Below are positions 16,959 to 25,188 of a DNA stretch of 64,000 bases, piece after piece. How positions within the stretch are numbered: the stretch's first letter is position 1; each line of letters starts with the position of its first letter. The translations under genes were made by a program, and so were the position numbers. Source of the stretch: DATFVJ01 sp963712955 (GTDB lineage: Bacteria; Actinomycetota; Actinomycetes; Streptosporangiales; Streptosporangiaceae); NCBI GenBank assembly GCA_963712955.1, contig CAVQKF010000010.1, positions 186,001 to 250,000 of the forward strand, read 5' to 3'. The notes beneath the pieces are model-generated. The model saw only the letters and a program-made list of their open reading frames with translations. It had not been told where the DNA came from and made no database searches.

Positions 16959-18065
16959 GTGACCAGTCCTGGCGCGGGGCTTGTCGTGTCCGATGCCACC
17001 GTGCGGGCGGTCGTGGTTCCGTTGCGGCGGCCGCTGGCTACCAGGGTTGGGGATTTCCTCCGCTGGCCCCTGTTGCTCATCGATGTCACCACCGAGCAGG
17101 GCATCATCGGCCGCAGCTACCTCGCCCCCTACCTGAGCCGTGCGGCCGCCGCGTTGCTTCCGCTGGTACGTGATCTCGGCGCCGGGCTGCGAGGCCGGCC
17201 GGTCGCACCAGCCGCGGCTTTCGAGGGAGCCCGCGGCTGGTTCGGTCTGGCCGGATACCAGGGCCTGGCCCTGGCAGCCGTGGCCGGGCTCGACATCGCC
17301 CTGTGGGACGCGCTGGCCAAGGCGGCCGGGCTGCCCCTGGCCCGGCTGCTCGGCGGGACCCTGGAACCGGTGCCCGCCTATAACAGCAATGGGCTCGGGC
17401 TCATACCCTCCGCCGGCGCTGGCGATGAAGCGCTGGAACTGCTCGCGGAAGGCGGGTTCACCGCCCTGAAGGTTCGGGTCGGGCGGGACTCTGGGACCGA
17501 CGACATCGCCGCGGTCCGGCGTGTCAGGGAAGCGGTCGGCAACGGGGTCACCCTGTTCGCGGATTACAACCAGGGACTTGCCCTGGGCGAGGCGCTGGAG
17601 CGCTGCCGCGCCCTCGACGCGGAGGGCCTTGCGTGGATTGAGGAACCGCTGCGCTACGACGATCTCGACGGCCACGCCCGGCTCGCTCGTGACATCGCCA
17701 CGCCGGTCATGCTCGGGGAGAACTTCTACGGCCCGCGCGCAATGCAGGAGGCAATCCGGGCGCAGGCCTGCGATCTGGTGATGCCGGACCTGATGCGGAT
17801 CGGCGGAGTGACGGGGTGGCTGCGGGCCGCCGCGATCGCCGACGCGACGTGCATCCCGATGTCCTCCCACCTGTACCCGGAGGTCTCCGGCCACCTGCTG
17901 CGCGTCACGCCGAGTAGGCACTGGCTGGAGTGGCAGGACTGGGCCCACCCGGTGCTTGCACACCCATTCGAGGTCCGCTCCGGCGAACTGCACCTGCCAG
18001 ATGTCCCCGGCAACGGCCTGGACTGGGACGAAGCCGCTGTCGCGCACTATCAGGTAGAGCTCTGA
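16959..18065 (+). CDS. Mandelate racemase/enolase-superfamily enzyme
   Basis: This 368-residue enolase-superfamily protein is strongly of the mandelate racemase subgroup: metal ligands at ADYNQ, WIEEP and GENFYGP; the His-Asp dyad region IPMSSHLYPEVSGHLL; and HWLEWQDWA near the end. The second catalytic position on the other side reads LKVRVG (K-x-R), whereas classical mandelate racemase has K-x-K. So the base is altered, and a dehydratase or an epimerase on another acid is as likely as mandelate racemisation. The GTG at 16959 follows GAGGGAGG. It is not part of an obvious operon. Confidence 0.82.
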   Translation: MTSPGAGLVVSDATVRAVVVPLRRPLATRVGDFLRWPLLLIDVTTEQGIIGRSYLAPYLSRAAAALLPLVRDLGAGLRGRPVAPAAAFEGARGWFGLAGYQGLALAAVAGLDIALWDALAKAAGLPLARLLGGTLEPVPAYNSNGLGLIPSAGAGDEALELLAEGGFTALKVRVGRDSGTDDIAAVRRVREAVGNGVTLFADYNQGLALGEALERCRALDAEGLAWIEEPLRYDDLDGHARLARDIATPVMLGENFYGPRAMQEAIRAQACDLVMPDLMRIGGVTGWLRAAAIADATCIPMSSHLYPEVSGHLLRVTPSRHWLEWQDWAHPVLAHPFEVRSGELHLPDVPGNGLDWDEAAVAHYQVEL

Positions 18066-18104
18066 CCAACCGGGTCGTGGTGGCGGACCCTTGGCACGCA
18101 GGCG

Positions 18105-18299
18105 TCAGGGAACATCAACGTGGCCGGCGTAGTGCTCGCCGTGAAACAACCGGAGGCTGCCGGACCAACCCCCGGCGAACTTCCAGTACCACCGAACTCG
18201 CAACACGTCGAATACGCAATAGTGCGGGTACGTGGTGACACGCAGGGTCCGGTCACCCACGCTGAGCATCAGCGGAGGCGCCGGTCGCGTGCTGCTCAT
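18105..18299 (-). CDS. Small protein of unknown function
   Basis: Up to 64 residues; the protein-like part starts at ATG 18269 (MLSVGDRTLRVTTYPHYCVF) and is rich in aromatic residues (VRWYWKFAGGWSGSLRLFHG). It overlaps the end of the 2-TM gene upstream on the same strand, suggesting coupled translation. No family recognised. The composition looks coding, but its reality rests on that only. Confidence 0.4.
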   Translation of the reverse strand: MSSTRPAPPLMLSVGDRTLRVTTYPHYCVFDVLRVRWYWKFAGGWSGSLRLFHGEHYAGHVDVP

Positions 18300-18669
18300 C
18301 CCCCCGCCGCACGGGCGAATCGCTGCGCTGGTGCGGCGTCTGCACTGTTACGTGGGGCGCGTCCTTCCCCCTGCCGGGGCGGCGGCGCTGCAAGGCCCTG
18401 CGCGCACACATGACCGCGGCCCCAGCGACTAGTGCGGCCACCGTCATGCCAAGGACGGCCAGCCGCGCGCCCATTCCCCTGGTACCGAACATCCGCTCGA
18501 CGGTCAGAACGATGAGCGCCGAGATGGCCAGCCCGTAGCCTGCCGCCACGGCGAGCGCGCTGGCCACACTGCCGCTTGTATCAGGCCGCCTGCTGCGGCC
18601 GTCCCTCTGCGCGATCTGGTTTCTCGCTGCCACTTCGAGTCCAAATGGTTCACGGGGAGTCACATGCAT
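18253..18669 (-). CDS. Small protein with two membrane helices, unknown function
   Basis: About 138 residues from ATG 18669 (MHVTPREPFGLEVAARNQIA). Two hydrophobic helices are evident: ALAVAAGYGLAISALIVLTV and ARLAVLGMTVAALVAGAAVM. A basic, hydrophilic tail follows (RRALQRRRPGRGKDAPH). A perfect 16-bp palindrome lies just upstream of the start and may control it. I recognise no family; the starts at 18669 or GTG 18663 are equally possible and neither has a good ribosome site. Confidence 0.45.
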   Translation of the reverse strand: MHVTPREPFGLEVAARNQIAQRDGRSRRPDTSGSVASALAVAAGYGLAISALIVLTVERMFGTRGMGARLAVLGMTVAALVAGAAVMCARRALQRRRPGRGKDAPHVTVQTPHQRSDSPVRRGDEQHATGASADAQRG

Positions 18670-18675
18670 ATCGTT

Positions 18676-18691
18676 GCGTCTGTACAGACGC
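18676..18691. promoter_or_regulatory. Perfect 16-bp palindrome GCGTCTGTACAGACGC
   Basis: GCGTCTGT and ACAGACGC meet without spacer. It lies six bases before the start of the 2-TM gene (minus) and about 43 bases before a possible small gene on the plus strand. This size and full symmetry are typical of TetR-like operators. Confidence 0.5.
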
Positions 18692-18733
18692 GCTCGCGGC
18701 CGGATTGGACGCATTGCGGAGAAAGATTTGCGA

Positions 18734-19099
18734 ATGAGTATCCAATCGGACAGTACGGTGCGAGATGGTGTCGTCACCGGCGTACCCGAGGTGCCAGGCC
18801 GGACCGATCCTGGCCGGTTCATGCCGCCGTCAGGCCGCGGCCACCCCGGCGCTGCCGCGACGTCCAAGGAACCCCCGCGGCATCAGCGGCCGTCTAGCGG
18901 CGCCGACGCGGGGACAGGCCCGGCGCCTGCAGGCCAGCAACACAACTTCCCCCCCGAAAACGTCACGGAAAACGGACATTCCACCCGCAGCGACGACGTT
19001 TTCGGGGGGGAGACGCAGGAACCCGCTCGCACGCCACCCGTTCACGGTCAGCGCCAGGCACGCCCGGATCACGGGCCGGGTTCCCGGTCAACGATCTAG
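18734..19099 (+). CDS. Possible small proline-rich protein
   Basis: An open frame of 121 residues starts at ATG 18734 (MSIQSDSTVRDGVVTGVPEV) with GGAGAAAG nine bases upstream. It is proline-, glycine- and charge-rich with no predicted fold, and it spans the large inverted repeat at 18949-19010, which argues against a normal coding role. Listed because the ribosome site is reasonable; it may not be a gene. Confidence 0.25.
   Translation: MSIQSDSTVRDGVVTGVPEVPGRTDPGRFMPPSGRGHPGAAATSKEPPRHQRPSSGADAGTGPAPAGQQHNFPPENVTENGHSTRSDDVFGGETQEPARTPPVHGQRQARPDHGPGSRSTI
18949..19010. repeat. Perfect 16-bp inverted repeat with 30-bp centre
   Basis: CCCCCCCGAAAACGTC (18949-18964) is matched exactly by GACGTTTTCGGGGGGG (18995-19010). 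As RNA it would be a very stable stem with a 30-base loop. It lies between the small unknown genes and the 3' end of hemQ. It could be a bidirectional terminator, a protein site, or the ends of a tiny element; I see no flanking target duplication and no T-run. Confidence 0.75.
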
Positions 19100-19132
19100 A
19101 TGGGAACCGGCCGATTCACCTGTCAGGACAAG

Positions 19133-19840
19133 TTAGGGAAGTGCTGTGATGAGCTCGGTGAGCGGCTTGCGGCGGCCGGTGTAGAACGGGATTTCGAGGC
19201 GGGTGTGCCTGCGTGCCTCCGCGCCGCGCAGGTGACGCATGAGGTCGACGATGCGATGCAGCTCGTCGGCCTCGAAGGCGAGCATCCACTCGTAGTCGTT
19301 CAGGGCGAAGCAGGCGACGGTGTTGGCGCGCACGTCAGGATACTCGCGGGCCATCCTGCCGTGCTCGGCGAGCTGCGCCTGGCGCTCCCGCGGTGGGAGC
19401 AGGTACCACTCGTAGGACCGGACGAACGGATAGACGGAAACGTACGCGCGAGGTTCCTCGTCGGCCAGGAACGCGGGGATGTGGCCCTTGTTGAACTCCG
19501 CCGGGCGGTGCAGTGCCATCACCGACCAGACTGGCTCACTTGCGCGGCCAAGCCTGGTCCGGCGGAATCTGGCGTAGACCTCCTGCAGGTCGTCGGATGA
19601 CGGTGCCACCCACCAGAACATGTAGTCGGCATCCGCCCGCAGCCCCTGCAGGTCGTAGCTTCCCCTGGTAACCACGCCCTTGCCCGCGGCCTCGTCGAGC
19701 AACGCGGCGAGCTCAGACGCGACCTCGGAGCGATTCGCGGCGTCGAGACCCGGGCCGTCTGCGACGCGGAAGACCGACCACATCGTGTACCTGATCAGCT
19801 CGTTGAGCTCACGCGCCCGCATGCCGGAACCTTGTGCCAT
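19133..19840 (-). CDS. hemQ: Coproheme decarboxylase (HemQ / chlorite-dismutase-like)
   Basis: HemQ carries out the last step of the coproporphyrin-dependent haem pathway, turning coproheme into haem b with peroxide. The 235-residue protein has the actinobacterial signatures RYTMWSVFRV, GLRADADYMFWWVAPSSDDL, YPFVRSYEWYLLPPRERQ (with the catalytic-region tyrosine) and ANTVACFALNDYEWMLAFEA. ATG 19840 follows GGGGGAG and starts 4 bases after the hemG stop, so hemG-hemQ is an operon. The next upstream pathway gene, hemE, is 5 kb away. Confidence 0.9.
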   Translation of the reverse strand: MAQGSGMRARELNELIRYTMWSVFRVADGPGLDAANRSEVASELAALLDEAAGKGVVTRGSYDLQGLRADADYMFWWVAPSSDDLQEVYARFRRTRLGRASEPVWSVMALHRPAEFNKGHIPAFLADEEPRAYVSVYPFVRSYEWYLLPPRERQAQLAEHGRMAREYPDVRANTVACFALNDYEWMLAFEADELHRIVDLMRHLRGAEARRHTRLEIPFYTGRRKPLTELITALP

Positions 19841-19844
19841 GGGC

Positions 19845-21560
19845 TCATTCTCCCCCATCGCCTTCGGACCCGCGCCGGGCCAGGTGCGCGAGAATCTGCG
19901 CCGCCGCCTGCCGCGCGGTCGCGATGCACGCGGGGATGCCAAGCCCGTCGTAGGCCGCGCCGCAGACGGCGAGGCCTGGCTGGTCCGCCACGGCAGCCCT
20001 GATGCGCTCCACCCGGGCGCTGTGACCGACCGTGTACTGCGGCAATGCCCCGCCCCACCGGGTCACCCTGGTCGCGAGCGTGTGCCCGCCGACACCCACG
20101 GCCGCGGCAAGCTCACGGTGAGCGAGCTCAACGAGTTCCTTGTCGGTCCGCTGAAGCACCTGCTCCTCGCCGATGCGCCCAACCGAGCACCTGACGGCCT
20201 CGATCGCCGCGTCGTGGCCATCCCCCCGGGCCAGCAGGTGCGGCCACTTCACGGTGGAGAAGGTCACGGCCTTGACCGCGCGGCCATCCACGGCAGGAAT
20301 GAGATACCCGCTCCCACGCGGCCGAGCGTGGAACGCGCCGTGCTCGACCGCGCCGTACGGGAACGCGCCGTGCTCGACCGCGCCGTGCGGGAACGCGCCG
20401 TGCGGGAACGCGCCGTGCGGGAACGCGAGCGTGACGATTGCCATGCTCGCGTACTCGATCTCGCCAAGCAGCGCACCAGCGGCGGGCACCTCGGTGCGGA
20501 GCAGCCGGCTCGCCGGGCGGGCAGGCACGGCGAGCACCACTGCGTCCGCTCGCACGTACTCGGGATCGTCCGCGGAGCCAACGGTGAGCTGCCAGCCCGC
20601 CGTTGTGCGCCGGAGTTCACGGACGGACGCGCCGGTCCGCACGTGCGCGCCAGAGGCCGCCGCTACCGCTTCGGGGAGAGTGCCGAGGCCGCCTGCCAGC
20701 GTGGTGAACACCGGATTGGCCTGACCTGCCTGCGGAGCTGCATCGGGAACCGAGCGGGAAGCTCCCGGTGAAGCAGCGCCGTGCGTGCTTCGAGCCTGCG
20801 CGGCGAGCACCGACCGCGCCGCCGCGGTCAGGGTCCTGTGGTTACGGCTCGCTGCGGCGAGTCCAGGAAGCGTAGCCTCGAAGGACAGTTCGTCGGCGCG
20901 GCCGGCGTACACGCCACCGAGCAGCGGCTCCACCAGCCGGTCCACGACCTCGTGGCCGAGCCGCGCGCCGACCTTTCTGGCGACGGATACGTCGCCGTCC
21001 CTGCCGGTCCCGGGCAGCACGAGGTCGAGCCCGGCCCTGGCGAGCCCGGGAACGGACAGCACCCCGGAACGCGCGAGCGCGGCAAGGTCACCGGGCACGC
21101 CCATAACCTGGCCGGCCGGGAACCCGCGCATCGCACCGCGCGTCCATATCGCCGCGGTGGTCGTGGCGGGGCTCACGAGCTCACCGGCCAGGCCCACCGC
21201 CTCGACCAGGCCGACGCCCTCTGGGCGGCGGGCGAGCAGCGCCTCCGCGCCCTCGTCGACCGGGATCCCTGCGATCTCGGACACGGCGAGCTTGCCACCG
21301 ACACGGGGCGAACCCTCGAACACCGTCACCCGCACCTGCGCGTCGCGCAGGAAGAAAGCGGCCGCAAGGCCGGCGATGCCGCCGCCCACGATGGCGACAT
21401 GCGCCGCAATCCCGCCTTGACGCGCCGTCCCGCCTGGCCGCGCCGTCCCGCCTGGCCGCGCCGTCCCGTCTGGCCGCGCGGGCTCGCCACCCTGAGCGGG
21501 CTCGGGCTTCCCTGCGTGGGCGGGCTCACCGCCGTCACCCTGCGGCGACGCCACATTCAC
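19845..21560 (-). CDS. hemG: Coproporphyrinogen/protoporphyrinogen oxidase (HemG/HemY, CgoX type)
   Basis: This FAD enzyme oxidises coproporphyrinogen III to coproporphyrin III in organisms with HemQ. The dinucleotide-binding site VAIVGGGIAGLAAAFFLRDA lies about 55 residues in, and the end AAYDGLGIPACIATARQAA is the C-terminal FAD contact. GTG 21560 with GGAGGG upstream is the best start, though the frame is open to 21716. Two low-complexity stretches are unusual: GGTARP repeats before the FAD site, and a run of FPHGA/VEHGA pentads near residue 420 of the chain. The latter interrupts a normally conserved region and may be a surface loop expansion. Confidence 0.85.
   Translation of the reverse strand: MNVASPQGDGGEPAHAGKPEPAQGGEPARPDGTARPGGTARPGGTARQGGIAAHVAIVGGGIAGLAAAFFLRDAQVRVTVFEGSPRVGGKLAVSEIAGIPVDEGAEALLARRPEGVGLVEAVGLAGELVSPATTTAAIWTRGAMRGFPAGQVMGVPGDLAALARSGVLSVPGLARAGLDLVLPGTGRDGDVSVARKVGARLGHEVVDRLVEPLLGGVYAGRADELSFEATLPGLAAASRNHRTLTAAARSVLAAQARSTHGAASPGASRSVPDAAPQAGQANPVFTTLAGGLGTLPEAVAAASGAHVRTGASVRELRRTTAGWQLTVGSADDPEYVRADAVVLAVPARPASRLLRTEVPAAGALLGEIEYASMAIVTLAFPHGAFPHGAFPHGAVEHGAFPYGAVEHGAFHARPRGSGYLIPAVDGRAVKAVTFSTVKWPHLLARGDGHDAAIEAVRCSVGRIGEEQVLQRTDKELVELAHRELAAAVGVGGHTLATRVTRWGGALPQYTVGHSARVERIRAAVADQPGLAVCGAAYDGLGIPACIATARQAAAQILAHLARRGSEGDGGE
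20331..20420. repeat. 15-bp in-frame tandem repeat inside hemG
   Basis: Six 15-bp units of the form gaacgcgccgtgcgg (variants ending ctc) encode FPHGA, FPYGA and VEHGA pentads on the minus strand. As it is in frame, copy number changes would alter the protein without breaking it. Confidence 0.85.
21421..21474. repeat. 18-bp in-frame tandem repeat near the hemG start
   Basis: Three copies of cgccgtcccgcctggccg (the third with one change) encode GGTARP on the minus strand, in the N-terminal extension before the FAD-binding motif. Confidence 0.8.
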
Positions 21561-21669
21561 TCCATTCCCTCCAGCCCCACGTTTCTTCCTTCTGGCTTCG
21601 TGCATCACGTCCCCGACGGTTGAACAGGATGAGGCAGGCCGTCCGGCTGCGGCGACCCCGCATGCTGGC

Positions 21670-21701
21670 GCGCCACCTGGCGAAACGGTGCCAGGTCGCG
21701 C
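21670..21701 (-). terminator. Hairpin terminator after ctaG
   Basis: A 12-bp stem with one mismatch (GCGCCACCTGGC / GCCAGGTCGCGC) and an 8-base loop lies 24 bases past the ctaG stop on the minus strand. There is no T-tract, which is common for actinobacterial hairpin terminators. Confidence 0.5.
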
Positions 21702-21724
21702 AGCCGTTACGGACAAATCTCACG

Positions 21725-22675
21725 CTATGTTCCGCGCGGTGGCTGAGCTCGTCCGACCGCCGGGCTCGGTGGCACCCCATGCGGCACCGCCCGCGCCCAT
21801 CCGGCTCCCGACGAGCCCCTGCGGACAATCCGCTCGATGGCCGCACCTACGCCGCCATCGTCCGCCGCCATTCCCATGATGATGAACGCGACCGCCGGGA
21901 AGCACCAGAGGTCACCGCAGACCCACAGAATCGCCGCTCCGATCTGCTGATCGGCGAACGGCGGCAGCGTGACACCGGGCACATGGCCGTAGGGGGAATA
22001 CCAGGAGCTCTGCGTGAAGATGCTGAGCGACATCGCGAGGAACCACATGATCACGTTCGTCGTGACCAGCGCGGCAAGACTGCCGGGAGCCGACATCCGC
22101 AGGTGCAGCGGTGGCGAGGGGATGAACTGGGCCCAGAACCACACGCCTGCCGCGAAGAATGATGCGTGCATCAGCCAGATATGCACGTACTGGTTTTCCT
22201 GCGAAAGGTCGAACAATGCGGGAATGTGCCAGGCGATCATCGCGACGTTGAACGCGATGATGGCGGCCCATGGTCCAAGTACGGCCGAGCGGAAGGTCCG
22301 CAGCGGGCGTGACCAGCCGCCAGCCAGCACGGACCGCGTCGCGCTCCGCCTGAACCTGGCAGGCAAGGCGTCGAGCAGCGGCTGCCAGGGCGCTCCCGCG
22401 ACGATGAGCGTCGGGGCGGCGAACATGAGCAGTAGGTGCTGCATCATGTGAACGAAGAAGTAGTCGTCCGACCAGTAGTCGATGGGCGACACGACGGCGA
22501 TGAGCAGCACGGCGAGCCCGCCGTAGAAGAAGAACGAGCGCAGCCTCCGCTGCCGCGAGCGCTGCGGGCGCGAACGCCGGGCGAGGCGCCGCAGACCGAT
22601 CTCGTGCCAGATGACAATGACAATCGCGACGATCAGGAATGGGTCAAAGGACCAGTTGCCTGTGATGTAATTCAT
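21725..22675 (-). CDS. ctaG: Cytochrome c oxidase assembly protein, CtaG/caa3 type
   Basis: A polytopic membrane protein of about 316 residues with seven hydrophobic helices. It has the family's conserved FVHMMQHLLLMFAAPTLIVAGAP (first part) with the metal-binding-type histidines, WHIPALFDLS, and HASFFAAGVWFWAQFI. CtaG-type proteins are thought to deliver copper to oxidase subunit I. ATG 22675 begins MNYITGNWSFDP, and the upstream frame to 22993 is antisense-like. It starts 5 bases after the stop of the lipoprotein part of the preceding gene, so they form an operon. Confidence 0.85.
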   Translation of the reverse strand: MNYITGNWSFDPFLIVAIVIVIWHEIGLRRLARRSRPQRSRQRRLRSFFFYGGLAVLLIAVVSPIDYWSDDYFFVHMMQHLLLMFAAPTLIVAGAPWQPLLDALPARFRRSATRSVLAGGWSRPLRTFRSAVLGPWAAIIAFNVAMIAWHIPALFDLSQENQYVHIWLMHASFFAAGVWFWAQFIPSPPLHLRMSAPGSLAALVTTNVIMWFLAMSLSIFTQSSWYSPYGHVPGVTLPPFADQQIGAAILWVCGDLWCFPAVAFIIMGMAADDGGVGAAIERIVRRGSSGAGWARAVPHGVPPSPAVGRAQPPRGT

Positions 22676-22680
22676 GGCTC

Positions 22681-24733
22681 TCAACCCGATGAGCCGAACT
22701 GGATCGGCACTTTGATGGTCTGTGCACTGTGCCACGCCGTCGCGCCGCGGCCGAGCCGCCAGTCCGTCAGCGTGGTGCCACGGGTGGCAAGCGCATCGAA
22801 CTGCCCCGATGAACCGATCGCAAGCGCCGCGGTCACCGGGGGCAGCGCTGGCAGTGCCCGCCACGACCCGCCAGGACCGCTCAGCGTCTCCGCGCGGCCA
22901 CCTGTGAGCATCAGCCAGATCGCGCCCCCAGGCCCCAGCCCGGACGACCGCACCTGTGCGCCGCCGATAGCGAGCGGTGGTGCGAGGGTCCAATGAGCGC
23001 CGTCGTCAGTGCTCCACGCGGCGACCAGCTTGGCGGCCCGGCCCGCGCCCGCCACGAGGAGCGCGACCGTGCGGCCGCCGGTTGTGGCCAGCCGGACAGT
23101 GGTGACTGTCCGGCCTGCGAGCGACTGTGGCAGCGCCGGTCCCGCGGCCTGCCATGTGCCCGCCTCGAGGGCGAAGATCCCGGCCGTGCCTGGCCGTGCG
23201 CAGTTCCCTGCGAGCAAGGGGGCCCCCGACACGCTGAACGCGGCCGCGGTGAGCGCACTGAGATCGCACCTCTGGCCCGCCGGTGATGCGGCCAGCCCGC
23301 GCTCGCTCGTCGAGCTTGGACCAGCCCGATGTGCCTGTCGCGCTCACGGACTGCTCGGCCGTGCCGTCCTTCAGCAGCGCAAGCAGGTGACCGTCCGCCC
23401 CGGCCGCGAGCGCGTCCGGAACGTCGGCCAGGCTGGCGTCGAGGATGCCGGGCGACCACGTTCTGCCGGCGTCCGCGGTGGTAGCGAGGGGCGAGTAGAC
23501 CAGGTCCTCGCTTGGCCGGAACCCGGCGACGAGCGACTGCCCGCCCAGGTCCGCGAGAACGAGCCCGCCGTTGTCCGCGACGCCAGGTGGGGTCACAAGC
23601 GACCAGCCGGTCGCTCGTGACCCCACCGCCGGGTACCTGACGAGCTGCCAGAAGGCCGGGCTCCCGCCCATCGGGACGACGGCCCAGGTGCCCGCGGTGG
23701 TGACAAGCGACGTGGTCAGCGACGGCGGTGCCACGGTAGGGGTGACCGCCGGATGTCCCGCTTGCACGGCGCCGCAGCCAGCGGTGAGGATTCCCGCGGC
23801 ACAAATCAGGGCCGCGGCGCCGCGGCGCGGCCCAGCTTTCTGCCGCGCCGCGGCGCCGCTGCGCGGCCCGGCGGCCGTGCGGCGCTGGCTGGTCACGACG
23901 ACCTCAGCGCATGCTCGGCCGCGTTCGCGAGCACGACCGCGAACGACGACTTCGAGCTCGCGGTCCCTGGACCTGGATCTGACTTCAGCTCCTGCCGCAA
24001 GCATGATCACGGCGAACAGGTTGACCGCGAACCCATGCGCCGCGACGAATGACGCAAAACTCGACACCAGTGCCGACAGGAAGTGCGGCTGCGATGTCTG
24101 TGCCATGTCCTTGATCATGCTGGTGAGACTGCCAGGCTGCCCATGAAGCGTGCCCTGCCAGAACCCGCGGCCCGGCCACGCGTGCAGTACCGCCATGTCG
24201 ACGAGGAACAGGCCGATGCCAGCGAGGGTGAGCCTACCCAGACGGGGCGTGGCCCAGGCGCGGACAGGCAGCGCGATCATGCCACCCGCCACGCAGGAGA
24301 GGAGTACGGCTCCTGGAGCACCGAAAAGCCAGGTCAGCCCATGGCCGAACACGCCGCCGAATGCCTCGCCGAACACCCACACGATCAGTCCCCACCCGAC
24401 GCTGGCCAGGCCACCCAGCCTGGACCAGGTGCCTCGCGCCGCCACGAGCAGCCAGATGCCGATTCCGATCTGGATCCAGAGCACGCCGAAACCGATCCTC
24501 AGCATCCGGCGCGCGGCGGGCTCCGCGAGTGCGGGCACGGCTGAACGGCCTCCCCCGGCATCACCCGCGCTGGTGGCGGGCAGCCATTCGCGCACACTGA
24601 TCCACGCCACCACGAGCAGCGCGAATATTACGGCGATGAGGATCCCCTGGTGCAGGAGCGCCGCGCGGAACGCGGCCACCATCGTCGAGTTGCCCGTCTG
24701 GAGGCCTGAACCCATCCCGGACATCGCATCCAC
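22681..24733 (-). CDS. Membrane protein joined to an Asp-box lipoprotein, with a frameshift
   Basis: The first 270 residues carry six hydrophobic helices (HQGILIAVIFALLVVAWISV, then FGVLWIQIGIGIWLLVAA, and so on). The same frame then reads a second lipoprotein-like signal, AALICAAGILTAGCGAVQAG, followed by a repeat domain with Asp-box elements (TTADAGRTWSP, STDDGAHWTLA) as in sialidase-like beta-propellers. Either two genes were fused or a stop was lost between them near 23900. Near 23300 the sensible protein shifts frame (LDERARA, then LAASPAGQRCDLSALTAAAF) and ends at 22681. Placed directly before ctaG, it probably serves oxidase or copper-related membrane biology; the function is unknown. 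Confidence 0.6.
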
Positions 24734-24925
24734 TGCTTTCTGGCGATCGCACGATCATCCGTGGCCCGTTCATGGCCATGGTGCCGGTGCGGGAGATCCT
24801 TTGTCCGCGTTTCTGCGCGCATGCGGGAGCACAGGAAACGCGGACGCGTCCTGCATACCGCACGTCCACGCCGCTGGCCCAGGGCGGGTGACCACTTCAC
24901 GCGTCTGCCCGTGCGGCCCGCGCGC

Positions 24926-25001
24926 CCGGTGCCGGTCCGCGGGTCCGGCGCCGGTCCGCGGGTCCGGTGCCGGTCCGCGGGTCCGGTGCCGGTCCGCGGG
25001 T
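24926..25001. repeat. 19-bp tandem repeat, four copies
   Basis: Copies of ccggtgccggtccgcgggt, one with a single T-to-C change, lie end to end in the 455-base gap between the divergent membrane/lipoprotein gene and the second ctaG-like gene. Nothing else is supported in that gap. Confidence 0.85.
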
Positions 25002-25188
25002 CAGCACACCAGCGCCGAAGACGTTACGCGCTTCGACGCCGCGGTGCGCGGCGCAGGCCGCGGCGCACGCGGCGCACGCGGGGGGTGTGCGAAATTCCCC
25101 TGGCGATCCGGGCGACAATGGTGGCGGGCCATGTGTGCAGAGGCACGCAGGCACGACGATGCCGGCACGACGGTGCGGGCACGAGCGG

